Positions 1-7,639 of a stretch of 64,000 nt of DNA are shown in pieces. The stretch is taken from positions 1 to 64,000 of the forward strand of contig CAJVYC010000014.1 in assembly GCA_913009205.1 (NCBI GenBank), in the 5' to 3' direction. Made by a program: the position numbers and the translations under genes. This DNA comes from an uncultured Fluviicola sp. GTDB taxonomy: Bacteria > Bacteroidota > Bacteroidia > Flavobacteriales_D > Crocinitomicaceae. Under the pieces are notes generated by a model. The model saw only the letters and a list, made by a program, of their open reading frames with translations. It ran no database searches and was not told where the DNA came from. Positions within the stretch are counted from its first letter, which is position 1; the number at the start of each line of letters is the position of its first letter.

Positions 1-179
1 CCAGTCAATTGAACTCGAATGGATTCCGAAATTTTGATGGGGAAAATTATTCAGATCAAGACGTTCAAGAATTAATTCGACCGATCTTAACCAACAATTT
101 GAATTATTCCAAAAAAGGCTTCGGATCTTGTGGAATTAATCGCGATCAAAACCCGTGTGGCGATGCCAGTGATTACTAG
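1..179 (+). CDS. C-terminal fragment of an unidentified protein (cut by window edge)
   Basis: The third forward frame stays open for 58 codons from the window edge to a TAG at 177-179, while the other two forward frames meet stops within the first 40 bases. The visible tail is polar, rich in Asn, Asp and Gly, with two cysteines near the end (SCGIN and NPCGD) and no hydrophobic segment. I recognise no family and cannot assign a function. It could be the end of a secreted or lipoprotein-type gene, but that is a guess from composition only. Confidence 0.5.
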   Translation, partial: SQLNSNGFRNFDGENYSDQDVQELIRPILTNNLNYSKKGFGSCGINRDQNPCGDASDY

Positions 180-277
180 ATATGCATTTCTATCAGCTCC
201 TTATTAACTATTAATTCATTCTTTTTGCTCCTGATTCATAACTGATAACTCCCCTCTTCCTTAATTGAGAATTTCGT

Positions 278-285
278 TATCTTAG
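278..285 (+). promoter_or_regulatory. -7 box (TATCTTAG) for the GNAT gene
   Basis: TATCTTAG resembles the Bacteroidota -7 box TAnnTTTG with one change. It ends only five bases before the ATG at 291, so transcription would start at or next to the start codon (a leaderless or near-leaderless mRNA). The same TAnnTTAG variant recurs before other genes in the window. Confidence 0.45.
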
Positions 286-290
286 CTCCA

Positions 291-830
291 ATGCAATTTA
301 ACCACATCAATACAGACCGCCTCATTTTAAGAGAGATCTCACAAAGCGTAATGGACTTTGTCTACAAAAATTATAGTAACAGCGGTTTGGCGCAATTTTT
401 TGGATACAATTACGATCAATTAAATTTGGAACGCGCTAAACATGAAAAAGGATTTTCAACGTTCAATAGAACTTTTCTTTATTATCAATTAATTGATAAA
501 GAATCAGAGAAAATAATTGGATGGTGCGGTTATCACACATGGTATTTGGATCATGCTCGCGCGGAAATTGGATATGGAATTACAGACACAACTTTCCGAC
601 AGAAAGGCTTGATGAGCGAAGCTTTGGATGCAATTATTCCCTTCGGATTTAACGAGATGAAGTTGAACCGAATCGAGGCTATGGCCGTGGAATACAACAC
701 GGCTTCAATTAAATTATTAGAACGGTATGATTTTGTCAGAGAAGGTGTTTTAAAAGGACATTACTGGGACAATGATCAATACGAAGACTCAACGATTTTT
801 GGACTTTTGAAAGCGGATTTTAATGTATAA
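291..830 (+). CDS. GNAT family N-acetyltransferase (RimJ/RimL-like)
   Basis: The 179-residue protein has the layout of the Acetyltransf_3 branch of GNATs. It opens with the typical NTDRLILREI strand, has a central strand IIGWCGYHTW (about 75-84), a likely acetyl-CoA-binding loop and helix around FRQKGLMSEALDAI (about 103-116), and ends with NRIEAMAVEYNTASIKLLER followed by DFVREGVLKGHYW. Family members transfer an acetyl group from acetyl-CoA to amines, often the N-terminus of ribosomal or other proteins. The substrate here cannot be read from sequence. It stands alone, followed by a gene remnant and a hairpin terminator. The ATG is chosen because the N-terminal motif begins immediately after it. 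Confidence 0.85.
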   Translation: MQFNHINTDRLILREISQSVMDFVYKNYSNSGLAQFFGYNYDQLNLERAKHEKGFSTFNRTFLYYQLIDKESEKIIGWCGYHTWYLDHARAEIGYGITDTTFRQKGLMSEALDAIIPFGFNEMKLNRIEAMAVEYNTASIKLLERYDFVREGVLKGHYWDNDQYEDSTIFGLLKADFNV

Positions 831-876
831 TTACAGAAATGGGGAGATGAAAACATTTTGAATTTAAACAACAATT

Positions 877-1006
877 ATGGCAATCCCAAAACCCAAACAT
901 TGCAATCAAGGCTGGCTCGATATGAAGCCAACTGAAGGAGGTCGAAGTAAACAGATGTACCATCAAAATTGACTTTTACGAAGGGGATTTAGAAGGTCAT
1001 GATTGA
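877..1006 (+). pseudogene. Remnant of a Bacteroidota CxxC N-terminal domain protein
   Basis: From ATG 877 the frame reads IPKPKHCNQGWLDMKPTEGG, which matches the short N-terminal domain seen in many Bacteroidota proteins (pattern C-x-x-x-W-x-x-M-x-P-x-x-x-G-R-F-C-x-x-C-x-K-x-V-x-D-F-T). The frame then stops at 970, but frame 2 continues from about 962 with KIDFYEGDLEGHD up to TGA 1004-1006, which corresponds to the KxVxDFT end of the domain. The cysteine pair after GR is also lost (GRSKQMY). A one-base frame change plus lost cysteines indicates a decayed gene fragment. Nothing after 1006 looks coding. Confidence 0.6.
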
Positions 1007-1052
1007 TAGGTAGTTAATTCCTTTCATCATTGAAATGAAGCATTTTATAATT

Positions 1053-1087
1053 AAAATGGAGTTAGGTTTCTAACCTAACTCCATTTT
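1053..1087. terminator. Perfect 16-bp hairpin, bidirectional terminator
   Basis: AAAATGGAGTTAGGTT (1053-1068) and its exact reverse complement (1072-1087) flank a three-base TCT loop. The A-rich left arm and T-rich right arm make it a Rho-independent terminator in either direction. It isolates the GNAT/remnant region from the T9SS gene downstream. Confidence 0.8.
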
Positions 1088-1134
1088 CTCTCGTTATACA
1101 TAGTTAACAGAGGATTTTGAACCAAATTTTTATT

Positions 1135-1142
1135 TACTTTCG
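1135..1142 (+). promoter_or_regulatory. -7 box (TACTTTCG) for the T9SS cargo gene
   Basis: TACTTTCG differs from TAnnTTTG at one base. A TTTG lies at 1116-1119, giving a 15-base spacer, shorter than the roughly 19-20 seen at better promoters in this window. The start codon at 1160 follows 17 bases downstream. Confidence 0.45.
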
Positions 1143-1159
1143 CCCTTTATTAATTTACT

Positions 1160-3007
1160 ATGAGAGAAGTCTGTTTCGTACTATTTACCCTTGTTCTTTT
1201 TGGAACTTCTTTGGGACAGGTACCTTCAGAAATTAATAGGTCTAGAATTCCATCCCCAGCTTTGTCAAAAGAAAAGCCTGGAACAAATGATTATTCATCC
1301 GAAGAAAAAATGTCTGTTTGGTCAAGCGACTTTTCAAATGCGAATGAATGGACAATTGGCAATTCAGCTGGAAATTCCGCAGATTGGACCATCTCAAATG
1401 AACCTTATTTTTGGTGGTCAAATAATGATAATTTAGTTTCAACTTCGGGTGGGAACATGGCTTCGTTCAATTCCGATGCATTTGCCACAGGAGATAATCA
1501 AATTGAAAATAACGCTTGGATTCAGACAACAACGCCAATCAATTGTTCGGGTTACAACGGTATCGAATTGACATTTGAGCAATTCTATTCCAAATGGACA
1601 TCGAAAACAATTGTTGAGGTAAGTAGTGATAACGGTCAAACATGGACAGATTTCGAAGTAAATTCAAGCATGATTGCAAACGAAGAAACCAACAATCCAT
1701 CATTAGTAACGGTCAACATATCTTCAGCCGCTGGAAACGAACAGTACGTATTAATTCGCTTGCTTTTCCTTTCCAATGATGTCTCTGATGGCGGAACGGA
1801 TAATACCGCAGGTGTCGCTTGGGATTATGGTTGGATTATAGATGACTTTAACGTTAGAACATTACCGAATAACGATATTGCCTTGTTAGATGCTTGGCAT
1901 GCTGATCTCTCGGTGGGGTATGAATATTCTATGGTTCCTTTGGATCAAGTTCGAGAAATGGTTCCGACGTTGATTATTCAGAACCAGGGGAGTATGCACC
2001 AGAATGTAGATGTTGAATGTGTTATTTCGGGTGGGTCTGGTGTGATCAATACTTTAGTTGTTAACCATACTGTGATGTTTGGAAATACAGATACTTTGGT
2101 TTTCGATACAGGATTTACGCCAACCGCGATAGATGAATATGAGGTTTCATTTTCAATTCCAATGGATGACGATCCAAGTAATGATTCAATTGATGCACTG
2201 CCACTAAAGGTGAGTGATTTCGTCATGGCGCATGATTATAATACATCGAGTACCTACGGTTGGAACCCTCAGTCTACAAATCCAGCAATTGTTGCATTGG
2301 CCAGCGGAGTTCATTCGTGGGGAAACCTCTTTGAAATGGAAGAAGATCAATACATGTATAGTGTTGGGGTTGAGTTTGCAGAAGGAACAACGGAATGGTT
2401 AAATGTTAAGGTCCGAGTTCAGGAAGTAGAGGTGGGTGGAACAGTCCAAGGACTACTTACTTTAATTAATGAAAAGTCCCGTACTATTCCTCCAGCGCAG
2501 ATTGGAAATGGAATTACAAATATCGCGTTTACTACACCTTCATTATTACTCGCAGGTCGAACCTATATTGTTGATGTGATCAAAGTAGATACACTGACTA
2601 TTAACCAGGCCTTGTTTTTAGGAGGAAGCTCAATTGGATCTGAAGATGAGGATTTTTCCACAGTAGCTTATGGGCCTTACGGAACTGGTTTTAGCGTAAA
2701 TTATTTTACGAATTGGTCATTTGCTCCGAATGTGAGAGCGAACTTTAGCCAAGAACTTTCTATGGAAGAAGACGCAATAAGCGAAATTTCAATTTTCCCG
2801 AATCCATCAACGGGTAGTGTAAATATCGTTTTTGAGGGTGCTAATGAAAAGACCGTTGAAGTTCTAGATCTCTCAGGTAAAGTTTTATTTTCTGGGGAAA
2901 TAACTTCAGAACTGTCAATTGATCTGTCTGCTTTTGACGCAGGACTCTATTTTATATCTGTTTTCAACGAATCATTTTCAAGCCTAAAACGAATCGTTCT
3001 CCAATAA
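1160..3007 (+). CDS. Secreted protein with jelly-roll domain and T9SS type A sorting domain
   Basis: The 615-residue product begins with a signal peptide (hydrophobic run 4-16, likely cleavage near SLGQ at 17-20). Residues about 53-235 look like a jelly-roll/choice-of-anchor J module, with aromatic strands, VEVSSDNGQTWTDF and the closing GWIIDDFNVR. The middle part has beta-rich segments without a recognisable catalytic motif. The last ~75 residues (from SEISIFPNPSTG, about 541, to the end at KRIVLQ) form a Por secretion/T9SS type A sorting domain, with the PNPS motif, a VLDLSGKVL strand and GLYFISV. The protein should cross the inner membrane by Sec and the outer membrane by type IX secretion, ending up surface-attached or released. 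Substrate or ligand is unknown. Confidence 0.85.
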   Translation: MREVCFVLFTLVLFGTSLGQVPSEINRSRIPSPALSKEKPGTNDYSSEEKMSVWSSDFSNANEWTIGNSAGNSADWTISNEPYFWWSNNDNLVSTSGGNMASFNSDAFATGDNQIENNAWIQTTTPINCSGYNGIELTFEQFYSKWTSKTIVEVSSDNGQTWTDFEVNSSMIANEETNNPSLVTVNISSAAGNEQYVLIRLLFLSNDVSDGGTDNTAGVAWDYGWIIDDFNVRTLPNNDIALLDAWHADLSVGYEYSMVPLDQVREMVPTLIIQNQGSMHQNVDVECVISGGSGVINTLVVNHTVMFGNTDTLVFDTGFTPTAIDEYEVSFSIPMDDDPSNDSIDALPLKVSDFVMAHDYNTSSTYGWNPQSTNPAIVALASGVHSWGNLFEMEEDQYMYSVGVEFAEGTTEWLNVKVRVQEVEVGGTVQGLLTLINEKSRTIPPAQIGNGITNIAFTTPSLLLAGRTYIVDVIKVDTLTINQALFLGGSSIGSEDEDFSTVAYGPYGTGFSVNYFTNWSFAPNVRANFSQELSMEEDAISEISIFPNPSTGSVNIVFEGANEKTVEVLDLSGKVLFSGEITSELSIDLSAFDAGLYFISVFNESFSSLKRIVLQ

Positions 3008-3067
3008 CGGAACAATTGAAAAATTGTAAATTCAAGCATTCGATTAATTTCCATCTCTATTTTATTA

Positions 3068-3075
3068 TACTTTTG
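3068..3075 (+). promoter_or_regulatory. -7 box (TACTTTTG) for fabD
   Basis: TACTTTTG is an exact match to TAnnTTTG, 19 bases before the fabD ATG at 3095. No clear TTTG was found at the expected -33 distance. Confidence 0.5.
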
Positions 3076-3094
3076 TCATCAAAATAATGATGAA

Positions 3095-3988
3095 ATGAAA
3101 GCATATGTTTTTCCAGGTCAAGGAGCTCAGTTCTCAGGAATGGGTAAAGACCTTTATGACAATTCAGATATCGCGAAAGAAATGTTCAGCCGCGCGAATG
3201 AAATTTTAGGATTTGAGATCACTAAAATCATGTTCGAAGGGTCTGACAATGAATTAAAAGAAACGAAAGTTACGCAACCCGCAATTTTCTTGCACTCAAC
3301 AATATTAGCAACCGTACTTGGTGAGAGCTTTAAGCCAGATATGGTAGCAGGTCATTCACTAGGTGAAATCTCATCGCTTGTTGTCAATAATGCATTGAGT
3401 TTTGAAGACGGTTTGCGCTTAGTTTCCAAACGTGCTTTGGCAATGCAAGCAGCTTGTGAAAAAGAACCTTCAACAATGGCGGCCATCTTAGGATTGGATG
3501 ATAATGTTGTAGAGGAAATTTGCGCCGGTGTTGATGGAGTAGTTGTAGCGGCAAATTATAACTGCCCCGGTCAATTGGTGATTTCAGGATCTGTTCCCGC
3601 TGTTGAAAAAGCATGCGAGGTAGCCACAGAGTCAGGGGCGCGTCGTGCGTTACTATTGCCAGTTGGAGGAGCATTTCACTCACCACTCATGGAACCAGCG
3701 AGAGAAGAACTTGCAGCGGCAATTGAAGCTACTGAATTCAAGACGCCAATTTGTCCAGTGTATCAAAACGTTGTTGCCTGTGCAGTAACAGATCCAGCCG
3801 AGATTAAAAAGAATCTTGTTGCCCAATTGACAGCGCCTGTTCGTTGGACACAAACAATGCACTCAATGATCGCGGATGGAGCAGAGGAGGTAATTGAAGT
3901 TGGTCCGGGTAAAGTTTTACAAGGATTGTTTAAGAAGGTAGATAGAAAATTCCCCACATCAAGCGCAGCTTTGGCAATCGCTGAATAA
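3095..3988 (+). CDS. fabD: Malonyl-CoA:ACP transacylase
   Basis: FabD moves the malonyl group from malonyl-CoA to acyl carrier protein, supplying the elongation unit for fatty acid synthesis in the cytoplasm. The 297-residue length fits the family. Visible motifs are the N-terminal FPGQGAQFSGMGKDL, the nucleophile elbow GHSLGE (about 91-96, catalytic Ser), the histidine in GGAFHSPLM (about 192-200) and the closing VGPGKVLQGL. It is a single-gene unit with its own -7 box and a terminator behind it, not part of a fab cluster here. A second ATG four codons upstream is out of frame, so this start is preferred. Confidence 0.95.
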   Translation: MKAYVFPGQGAQFSGMGKDLYDNSDIAKEMFSRANEILGFEITKIMFEGSDNELKETKVTQPAIFLHSTILATVLGESFKPDMVAGHSLGEISSLVVNNALSFEDGLRLVSKRALAMQAACEKEPSTMAAILGLDDNVVEEICAGVDGVVVAANYNCPGQLVISGSVPAVEKACEVATESGARRALLLPVGGAFHSPLMEPAREELAAAIEATEFKTPICPVYQNVVACAVTDPAEIKKNLVAQLTAPVRWTQTMHSMIADGAEEVIEVGPGKVLQGLFKKVDRKFPTSSAALAIAE

Positions 3989-4036
3989 AAAATAACTTTT
4001 TTCAGGAAAAATAATCTTTCTGAAACACAGTCATAA

Positions 4037-4081
4037 AAAGTCCTGACGGTAATTTAGTTTACTGATCAGGACTTTTTTTTA
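4037..4081 (+). terminator. Rho-independent terminator after fabD
   Basis: AAAGTCCTGA (4037-4046) pairs with TCAGGACTTT (4066-4075) and is followed by a run of T ending at 4081. It lies ~50 bases after the fabD stop. Confidence 0.8.
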
Positions 4082-4165
4082 CAATTTTTATGGAATTGTT
4101 TGTGCACACACATCTTATTACCAAACAAGAACACTAGAGCACTAACTCAATTAAAAATAGAAATT

Positions 4166-4903
4166 ATGAAAAAGTTAATTATGATCGCAGCGGTGTTACT
4201 AAGTGCAGGACAGCTTATGGCGCAACAAGCATTAGGAGATGTGATGGGAATTGTCCTCGATGCAAAAAAATTACCTGTAGTTGATGCCCATGTATTTATA
4301 GATGATGGAATGAACCGTTATCAAGTAAAAACGAACTTAGATGGAAAGTTTAAGATTGCCGCAATTCCTGCAGGGTCTTATATGTTGAACATCCGTCAGT
4401 TAAAAGATACAATGTCTCATATCGCGGTAAATGTTCCGATGAATGGTTTTGATAACCTCGGAGAAATTGAATTCATTGGAGGGTATTCTCAACTTGAAGG
4501 AGACGTCGTGGTTACAGCTAAACTTGATCGAGTTCGTTTAATCAATGGAAACCTACCCAAAGCAGAATTGACGGCAGAAGAAATTGGACGCAGCCCAGTA
4601 AAGTTTGACATTAAGAAAATGGTAATTAGTATGTCGAGTGATGTGCGCCAAACGGAAGATGGAGAATTGGTATTCCGTGGAGCACGTAAAGGCGATATGA
4701 TTTATATCATCGACGGAGTGAAAACGCGAAACGCAGGAAGTGTGCCTTCTGTTTCAATAGGTAGAATGCAATTATACACAGGTGGTTTGCCTGCAAAATA
4801 TGGTGACACGCTTGGTGGAGTTGTAGTAATGGAATCTAAAAGTTACTTCGACTTATACAGAGCTTGGCAATCAGAGCAATTGAAGGCTGGAAAAGATATT
4901 TAG
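4166..4903 (+). CDS. Secreted CarboxypepD_reg + TonB plug-only protein
   Basis: The start at 4166 is preferred over an in-frame ATG at 4100 because it begins directly with a signal peptide (MKKLIMIAAVLLSAGQLMAQ). The 245-residue protein has a carboxypeptidase-regulatory-like beta domain (about 22-105: GIVLDAKKLPVVDAHVFI, DGKFKIAAIPAGSYML) followed by a TonB-receptor plug-like domain (about 115-240: VKFDIKKMVISMSSDV, ELVFRGARKGDMIYIIDGV, GLPAKYGDTLGGVVVMES). It then stops, with no beta-barrel. In SusC/FecA-type receptors the same two domains precede a ~600-residue barrel. This one is therefore a free plug module in the periplasm. Its role is unknown; it may act with a separate barrel or in a signalling or scaffold function (inference). 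Confidence 0.75.
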   Translation: MKKLIMIAAVLLSAGQLMAQQALGDVMGIVLDAKKLPVVDAHVFIDDGMNRYQVKTNLDGKFKIAAIPAGSYMLNIRQLKDTMSHIAVNVPMNGFDNLGEIEFIGGYSQLEGDVVVTAKLDRVRLINGNLPKAELTAEEIGRSPVKFDIKKMVISMSSDVRQTEDGELVFRGARKGDMIYIIDGVKTRNAGSVPSVSIGRMQLYTGGLPAKYGDTLGGVVVMESKSYFDLYRAWQSEQLKAGKDI

Positions 4904-4927
4904 CTCTAGTAAGGCTTCCGCTTTCAT

Positions 4928-4962
4928 AAAAGGGGCCCGTTAGTTGCTGGGGACCCCTTTTT
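4928..4962 (+). terminator. Rho-independent terminator 1 after the plug protein
   Basis: AAAAGGGG (4928-4935) pairs with CCCCTTTT (4954-4961), with further CC/GG pairing inside a C-A mismatch, and ends in a T run. It follows the stop at 4903 by 24 bases. Confidence 0.7.
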
Positions 4963-5025
4963 CGTAATTTAACAGGCTATTAAGAGCTAGAAAGACTAAG
5001 AGCACTTGTAAGGCTTGAGCAAATT

Positions 5026-5053
5026 AAAAGGATCGCTAATCGCGATCTTTTTT
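5026..5053 (+). terminator. Rho-independent terminator 2 after the plug protein
   Basis: GATCGC (5031-5036) and GCGATC (5042-5047) form a hairpin with a TAATC loop, preceded by AAAA and followed by TTTTTT. It repeats the logic of the terminator ~100 bases upstream. The A run on the left also makes it a possible terminator for the opposing manC transcript. Confidence 0.65.
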
Positions 5054-5103
5054 CTATTATTTGATCGGCTATACCTTTTCGACCATTCGGTTTGAATATG
5101 CGT

Positions 5104-5131
5104 CGAATTATCGAATTATCGAATTATCGAA
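5104..5131. repeat. Tandem 8-bp repeat CGAATTAT, 3.5 copies
   Basis: CGAATTAT occurs three times head to tail followed by CGAA, ending two bases before the end of manC. Each unit contains the palindrome AATT. It is a simple short tandem repeat in the intergenic tail and I assign no function. Confidence 0.8.
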
Positions 5132-5132
5132 C

Positions 5133-6191
5133 CTACTTTGTCACTTTTACAAACTCCTTCAGGGCCTGCTCGTTTTCTTTCTTCAAGATCATCAAACGGT
5201 CTTCACTTTGAATAACGATATATCCCTTTAAGCTATCAATAACGGCAGTCTTGTCATTTTCAATATTGATAATACAATCCTCCGTGTTGAAGATGTGTGT
5301 TTTCGAACCAATCGTTGAATTCCCTTTTTCGTCGTGGTTCAAATGAGAATTCAAACTTCCCCAAGTTCCCAAATCAGACCAGTCAAAATTCGACAAAACG
5401 ATATCAATGTTTTTGGCATGTTCCATAACCGCAAAGTCAATAGAGATATCTTCACAAACTTCAAAGCAATGATTCACTTTTTCTTGTTCATTCCATGTGT
5501 TGTAAAAGCTCAAATCTCGCGCAAACAAATCATATAGCTCGGGTTGAAATTCTTTCAAAGCATTTAAAACCGTCGCCGACTTCCAGATAAAAATTCCAGA
5601 ATTCCAATAGAAATTCCCAGCATTCAAAAACGATTGTGCCGTAGCCAAATCTGGTTTTTCTCTAAATTGATCTACTGCAATTACATCATTCGGCTGCGAT
5701 CCTTTCGATGAATCAAATTCGATATAGCCATATCCAGTATCAGGTCGAATAGGTTTAATTCCAATTGTAGCAATTCTTCCCTGCGCTGAAGCTTTAAGTC
5801 CTGTATTCACAGTTTCAGCGAAGTTATCTTGTTGAATTATCAAATGATCTGCGGGCGACACGATTAAGTTTGCGTTTGTATTTAAAGCGTGAATTTTTGC
5901 TGCGGCATAAGCGATACAAGGCGCCGTGTTTTTTCGCTGAGGTTCACATAAAACTTGATCTGGAGTTAAATCCGGCAGTTGCTCAAGCACCATTTCTTTG
6001 TAATCCGTGTTTGTTAAGATGTAAATGTTTTCAACTGGAGAAACGTGCAACAAACGCTCATATGTCATTTGAAGAAGGGATTTACCAATTCCTAAAACAT
6101 CTAAAAATTGTTTTGGTCGCTCTGGAGTTGACATAGGCCAAAAACGGCTTCCAATTCCGCCCGCCATGATCAAGCTATAATTATCTTTCAT
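5133..6191 (-). CDS. manC: Mannose-1-phosphate guanylyltransferase
   Basis: The enzyme makes GDP-mannose from mannose-1-phosphate and GTP for surface polysaccharide and glycoprotein synthesis. The 352-residue protein has the nucleotidyltransferase signature MAGGIGSRFWPMSTPERPKQ at residues 9-28, followed by AGNFYWNSGIFIWKS (about 191-205) and SNFDWSDLGTWGSL (about 267-280). It lacks the C-terminal phosphomannose isomerase domain found in ~470-residue bifunctional versions, so it is the single-function type. Its start overlaps the stop of the SprT-like gene upstream by four bases (ATGA), so the two are co-transcribed and probably translationally coupled. Confidence 0.92.
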   Translation of the reverse strand: MKDNYSLIMAGGIGSRFWPMSTPERPKQFLDVLGIGKSLLQMTYERLLHVSPVENIYILTNTDYKEMVLEQLPDLTPDQVLCEPQRKNTAPCIAYAAAKIHALNTNANLIVSPADHLIIQQDNFAETVNTGLKASAQGRIATIGIKPIRPDTGYGYIEFDSSKGSQPNDVIAVDQFREKPDLATAQSFLNAGNFYWNSGIFIWKSATVLNALKEFQPELYDLFARDLSFYNTWNEQEKVNHCFEVCEDISIDFAVMEHAKNIDIVLSNFDWSDLGTWGSLNSHLNHDEKGNSTIGSKTHIFNTEDCIINIENDKTAVIDSLKGYIVIQSEDRLMILKKENEQALKEFVKVTK

Positions 6192-6805
6192 TCTATTTTT
6201 TTTACTTGTGCCAATGCACTAATGAGATATCGTTTGTTATTTGAATTATCCACACATACGTAGCGCGTGCGCCTAAGGTTTCCTTTCGTGAAGTTCTTAC
6301 CGCTTAAATTAAAAATACTTTTAGATGGCAGTTCCTCCAATAAAATCAATCCCTGAACGGGTTTGTCATATTTGATAAGAACACGTGACAAATTTTGATC
6401 CGTACAGGATGACGCTTTCACATTTATCAATGAATTCAATAAGACATCAGAAACATCTTTTGGTAAATTGCCGCTTTCAATTACTGGATAAATCATTTTT
6501 GAATACGTCAATTGCCATTCTTTACCATGTGGTTTAACGCGCCCCTTGTACTCTTCAAATGTAACGAGATGCGCAAACTCATGAATTGTTGTGATCAAGA
6601 AAGAATAAGGGTTTAAGTCACCATTAATGGTGATTTGATGTAGTCCATCTCGGTTGGCACGGAAATCACCGAGCTTTGTTTTCCGCGGCTTCGCAACTCT
6701 AAACTTAACAGGATGTTTCACCAAAAGTTCAACAACGATTTCAATGAAATTCGCTGGTAAATACTTGGAAAGTACCATTCTATATTTTTCCTTTTTCTTA
6801 CTCAC
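6188..6805 (-). CDS. SprT-like zinc metallopeptidase-domain protein
   Basis: The 205-residue protein carries the zinc-binding HExxH motif in TTIHEFAHLVTFEEY (about 92-106), within a layout typical of SprT-like proteins (KPRKTKLGDFRA before it, HGKEWQ after it). SprT/Spartan relatives are minigluzincin-like proteins; some cleave DNA-crosslinked proteins, but the bacterial role is unproven. The longest start is a GTG at 6805 placed seven bases after a -7 box. An ATG ten codons in (6778) gives MVLSKYLPANF and would leave a normal leader, so the true start could be either. It is divergent from mlaE and overlaps manC. Confidence 0.8.
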   Translation of the reverse strand: MSKKKEKYRMVLSKYLPANFIEIVVELLVKHPVKFRVAKPRKTKLGDFRANRDGLHQITINGDLNPYSFLITTIHEFAHLVTFEEYKGRVKPHGKEWQLTYSKMIYPVIESGNLPKDVSDVLLNSLINVKASSCTDQNLSRVLIKYDKPVQGLILLEELPSKSIFNLSGKNFTKGNLRRTRYVCVDNSNNKRYLISALAQVKKIE

Positions 6806-6812
6806 TGTATTC

Positions 6813-6820
6813 CAAAATTA
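6813..6820 (-). promoter_or_regulatory. -7 box (TAATTTTG) for SprT-like/manC
   Basis: On the minus strand TAATTTTG matches TAnnTTTG exactly and sits seven bases before the GTG of the SprT-like gene. It is one half of a divergent promoter region shared with mlaE. Confidence 0.5.
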
Positions 6821-6861
6821 GAGATAATATTATCGAATAAGATGAATTTGACAAGAATAAA

Positions 6862-6891
6862 TTGTCATGAAAAAAAATACAGTTAACTTAG
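6862..6891 (+). promoter_or_regulatory. Promoter for mlaE-mlaF (TTG - 19 - TAACTTAG)
   Basis: A TTG at 6862-6864 and TAACTTAG at 6884-6891 are separated by 19 bases, the spacing of Bacteroidota -33/-7 promoters, with the TAnnTTAG variant of the -7 box. The transcript would begin about 6897-6899. Confidence 0.55.
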
Positions 6892-6904
6892 CCAGGTGCT
6901 AGCA

Positions 6905-7639
6905 ATGCTTAGAAATATCGGTAAGTATGTCCAAATGCTTTGGATCGTATTCTCTCGCCCAGAGAAATGGAGCGTTTTCCGTGTTCGCTTGTTCGAAGAA
7001 ATACAAAGAATTGGGATCAATTCAATCCCAATTATTGGAGTAATGTCTCTTTTTATGGGGGGAGTTATAGCCCTTCAAACTGCCGCTAATATGGATTCTC
7101 CTCTTTTACCGGATTATACTATTGGCTATATCACACGTTCAAGTACTATTTTAGAATTTTCGCCAACAATTATGTCACTAATCTTAGCAGGTAAGGTTGG
7201 ATCTAATGTCGCTTCTGAGATCGGTACAATGAAAACGACAGAACAAATTGATGCTCTAGAAATAATGGGAGTCAATAGCTTAACATATTTAGTAATGCCT
7301 AAAATTTTAGGTGCTGTATTCTTTTTCCCAGTTTTAATCGTTTTCTCAATGGGACTGAGTCTTGTTGGAGGTTGGCTATCGTTAATCATGAGTGGTTTAG
7401 CTTCCACTGAAATTTATACTTTGGGAATCAGAACTGATTTTGAAATGGGCGATATCTATTACGCACTAACCAAAGGTGTTACGTTCGCATTTTTGATTGT
7501 TTCAATCTCCGCATTTTATGGATATTATTCTAAAGGTGGAGCTGTTGACGTTGGCAAGTCAGCAACGAAAGCTGTTGTCACAAGTAGTATTGCGATTCTG
7601 ATTGCCAATTTCTTGCTTACTCAAATGATCTTACTATGA
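6905..7639 (+). CDS. MlaE-family ABC transporter permease
   Basis: This polytopic inner-membrane protein is the permease of an Mla-type phospholipid/lipid transporter. Family marks include IPIIGVMSLFMGGVIALQ and the conserved stretch LAGKVGSNVASEIGTMKTTE (about 95-114), followed by QIDALEIMGVNSLTYLVMP. I place the start at ATG 6905 (244 aa) because an upstream GTG at 6896 would lie at or before the predicted transcription start, and AGGTG sits about eight bases ahead of this ATG. Its stop overlaps the ATPase start (ATGA at 7636-7639). The MlaD/MlaB partners are not in the window. Confidence 0.88.
   Translation: MLRNIGKYVQMLWIVFSRPEKWSVFRVRLFEEIQRIGINSIPIIGVMSLFMGGVIALQTAANMDSPLLPDYTIGYITRSSTILEFSPTIMSLILAGKVGSNVASEIGTMKTTEQIDALEIMGVNSLTYLVMPKILGAVFFFPVLIVFSMGLSLVGGWLSLIMSGLASTEIYTLGIRTDFEMGDIYYALTKGVTFAFLIVSISAFYGYYSKGGAVDVGKSATKAVVTSSIAILIANFLLTQMILL

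Noticed and set aside
4100-4165. ATG 4100 as start of the plug protein
   Set aside because: It would put 22 hydrophilic residues before a textbook signal peptide beginning at ATG 4166.
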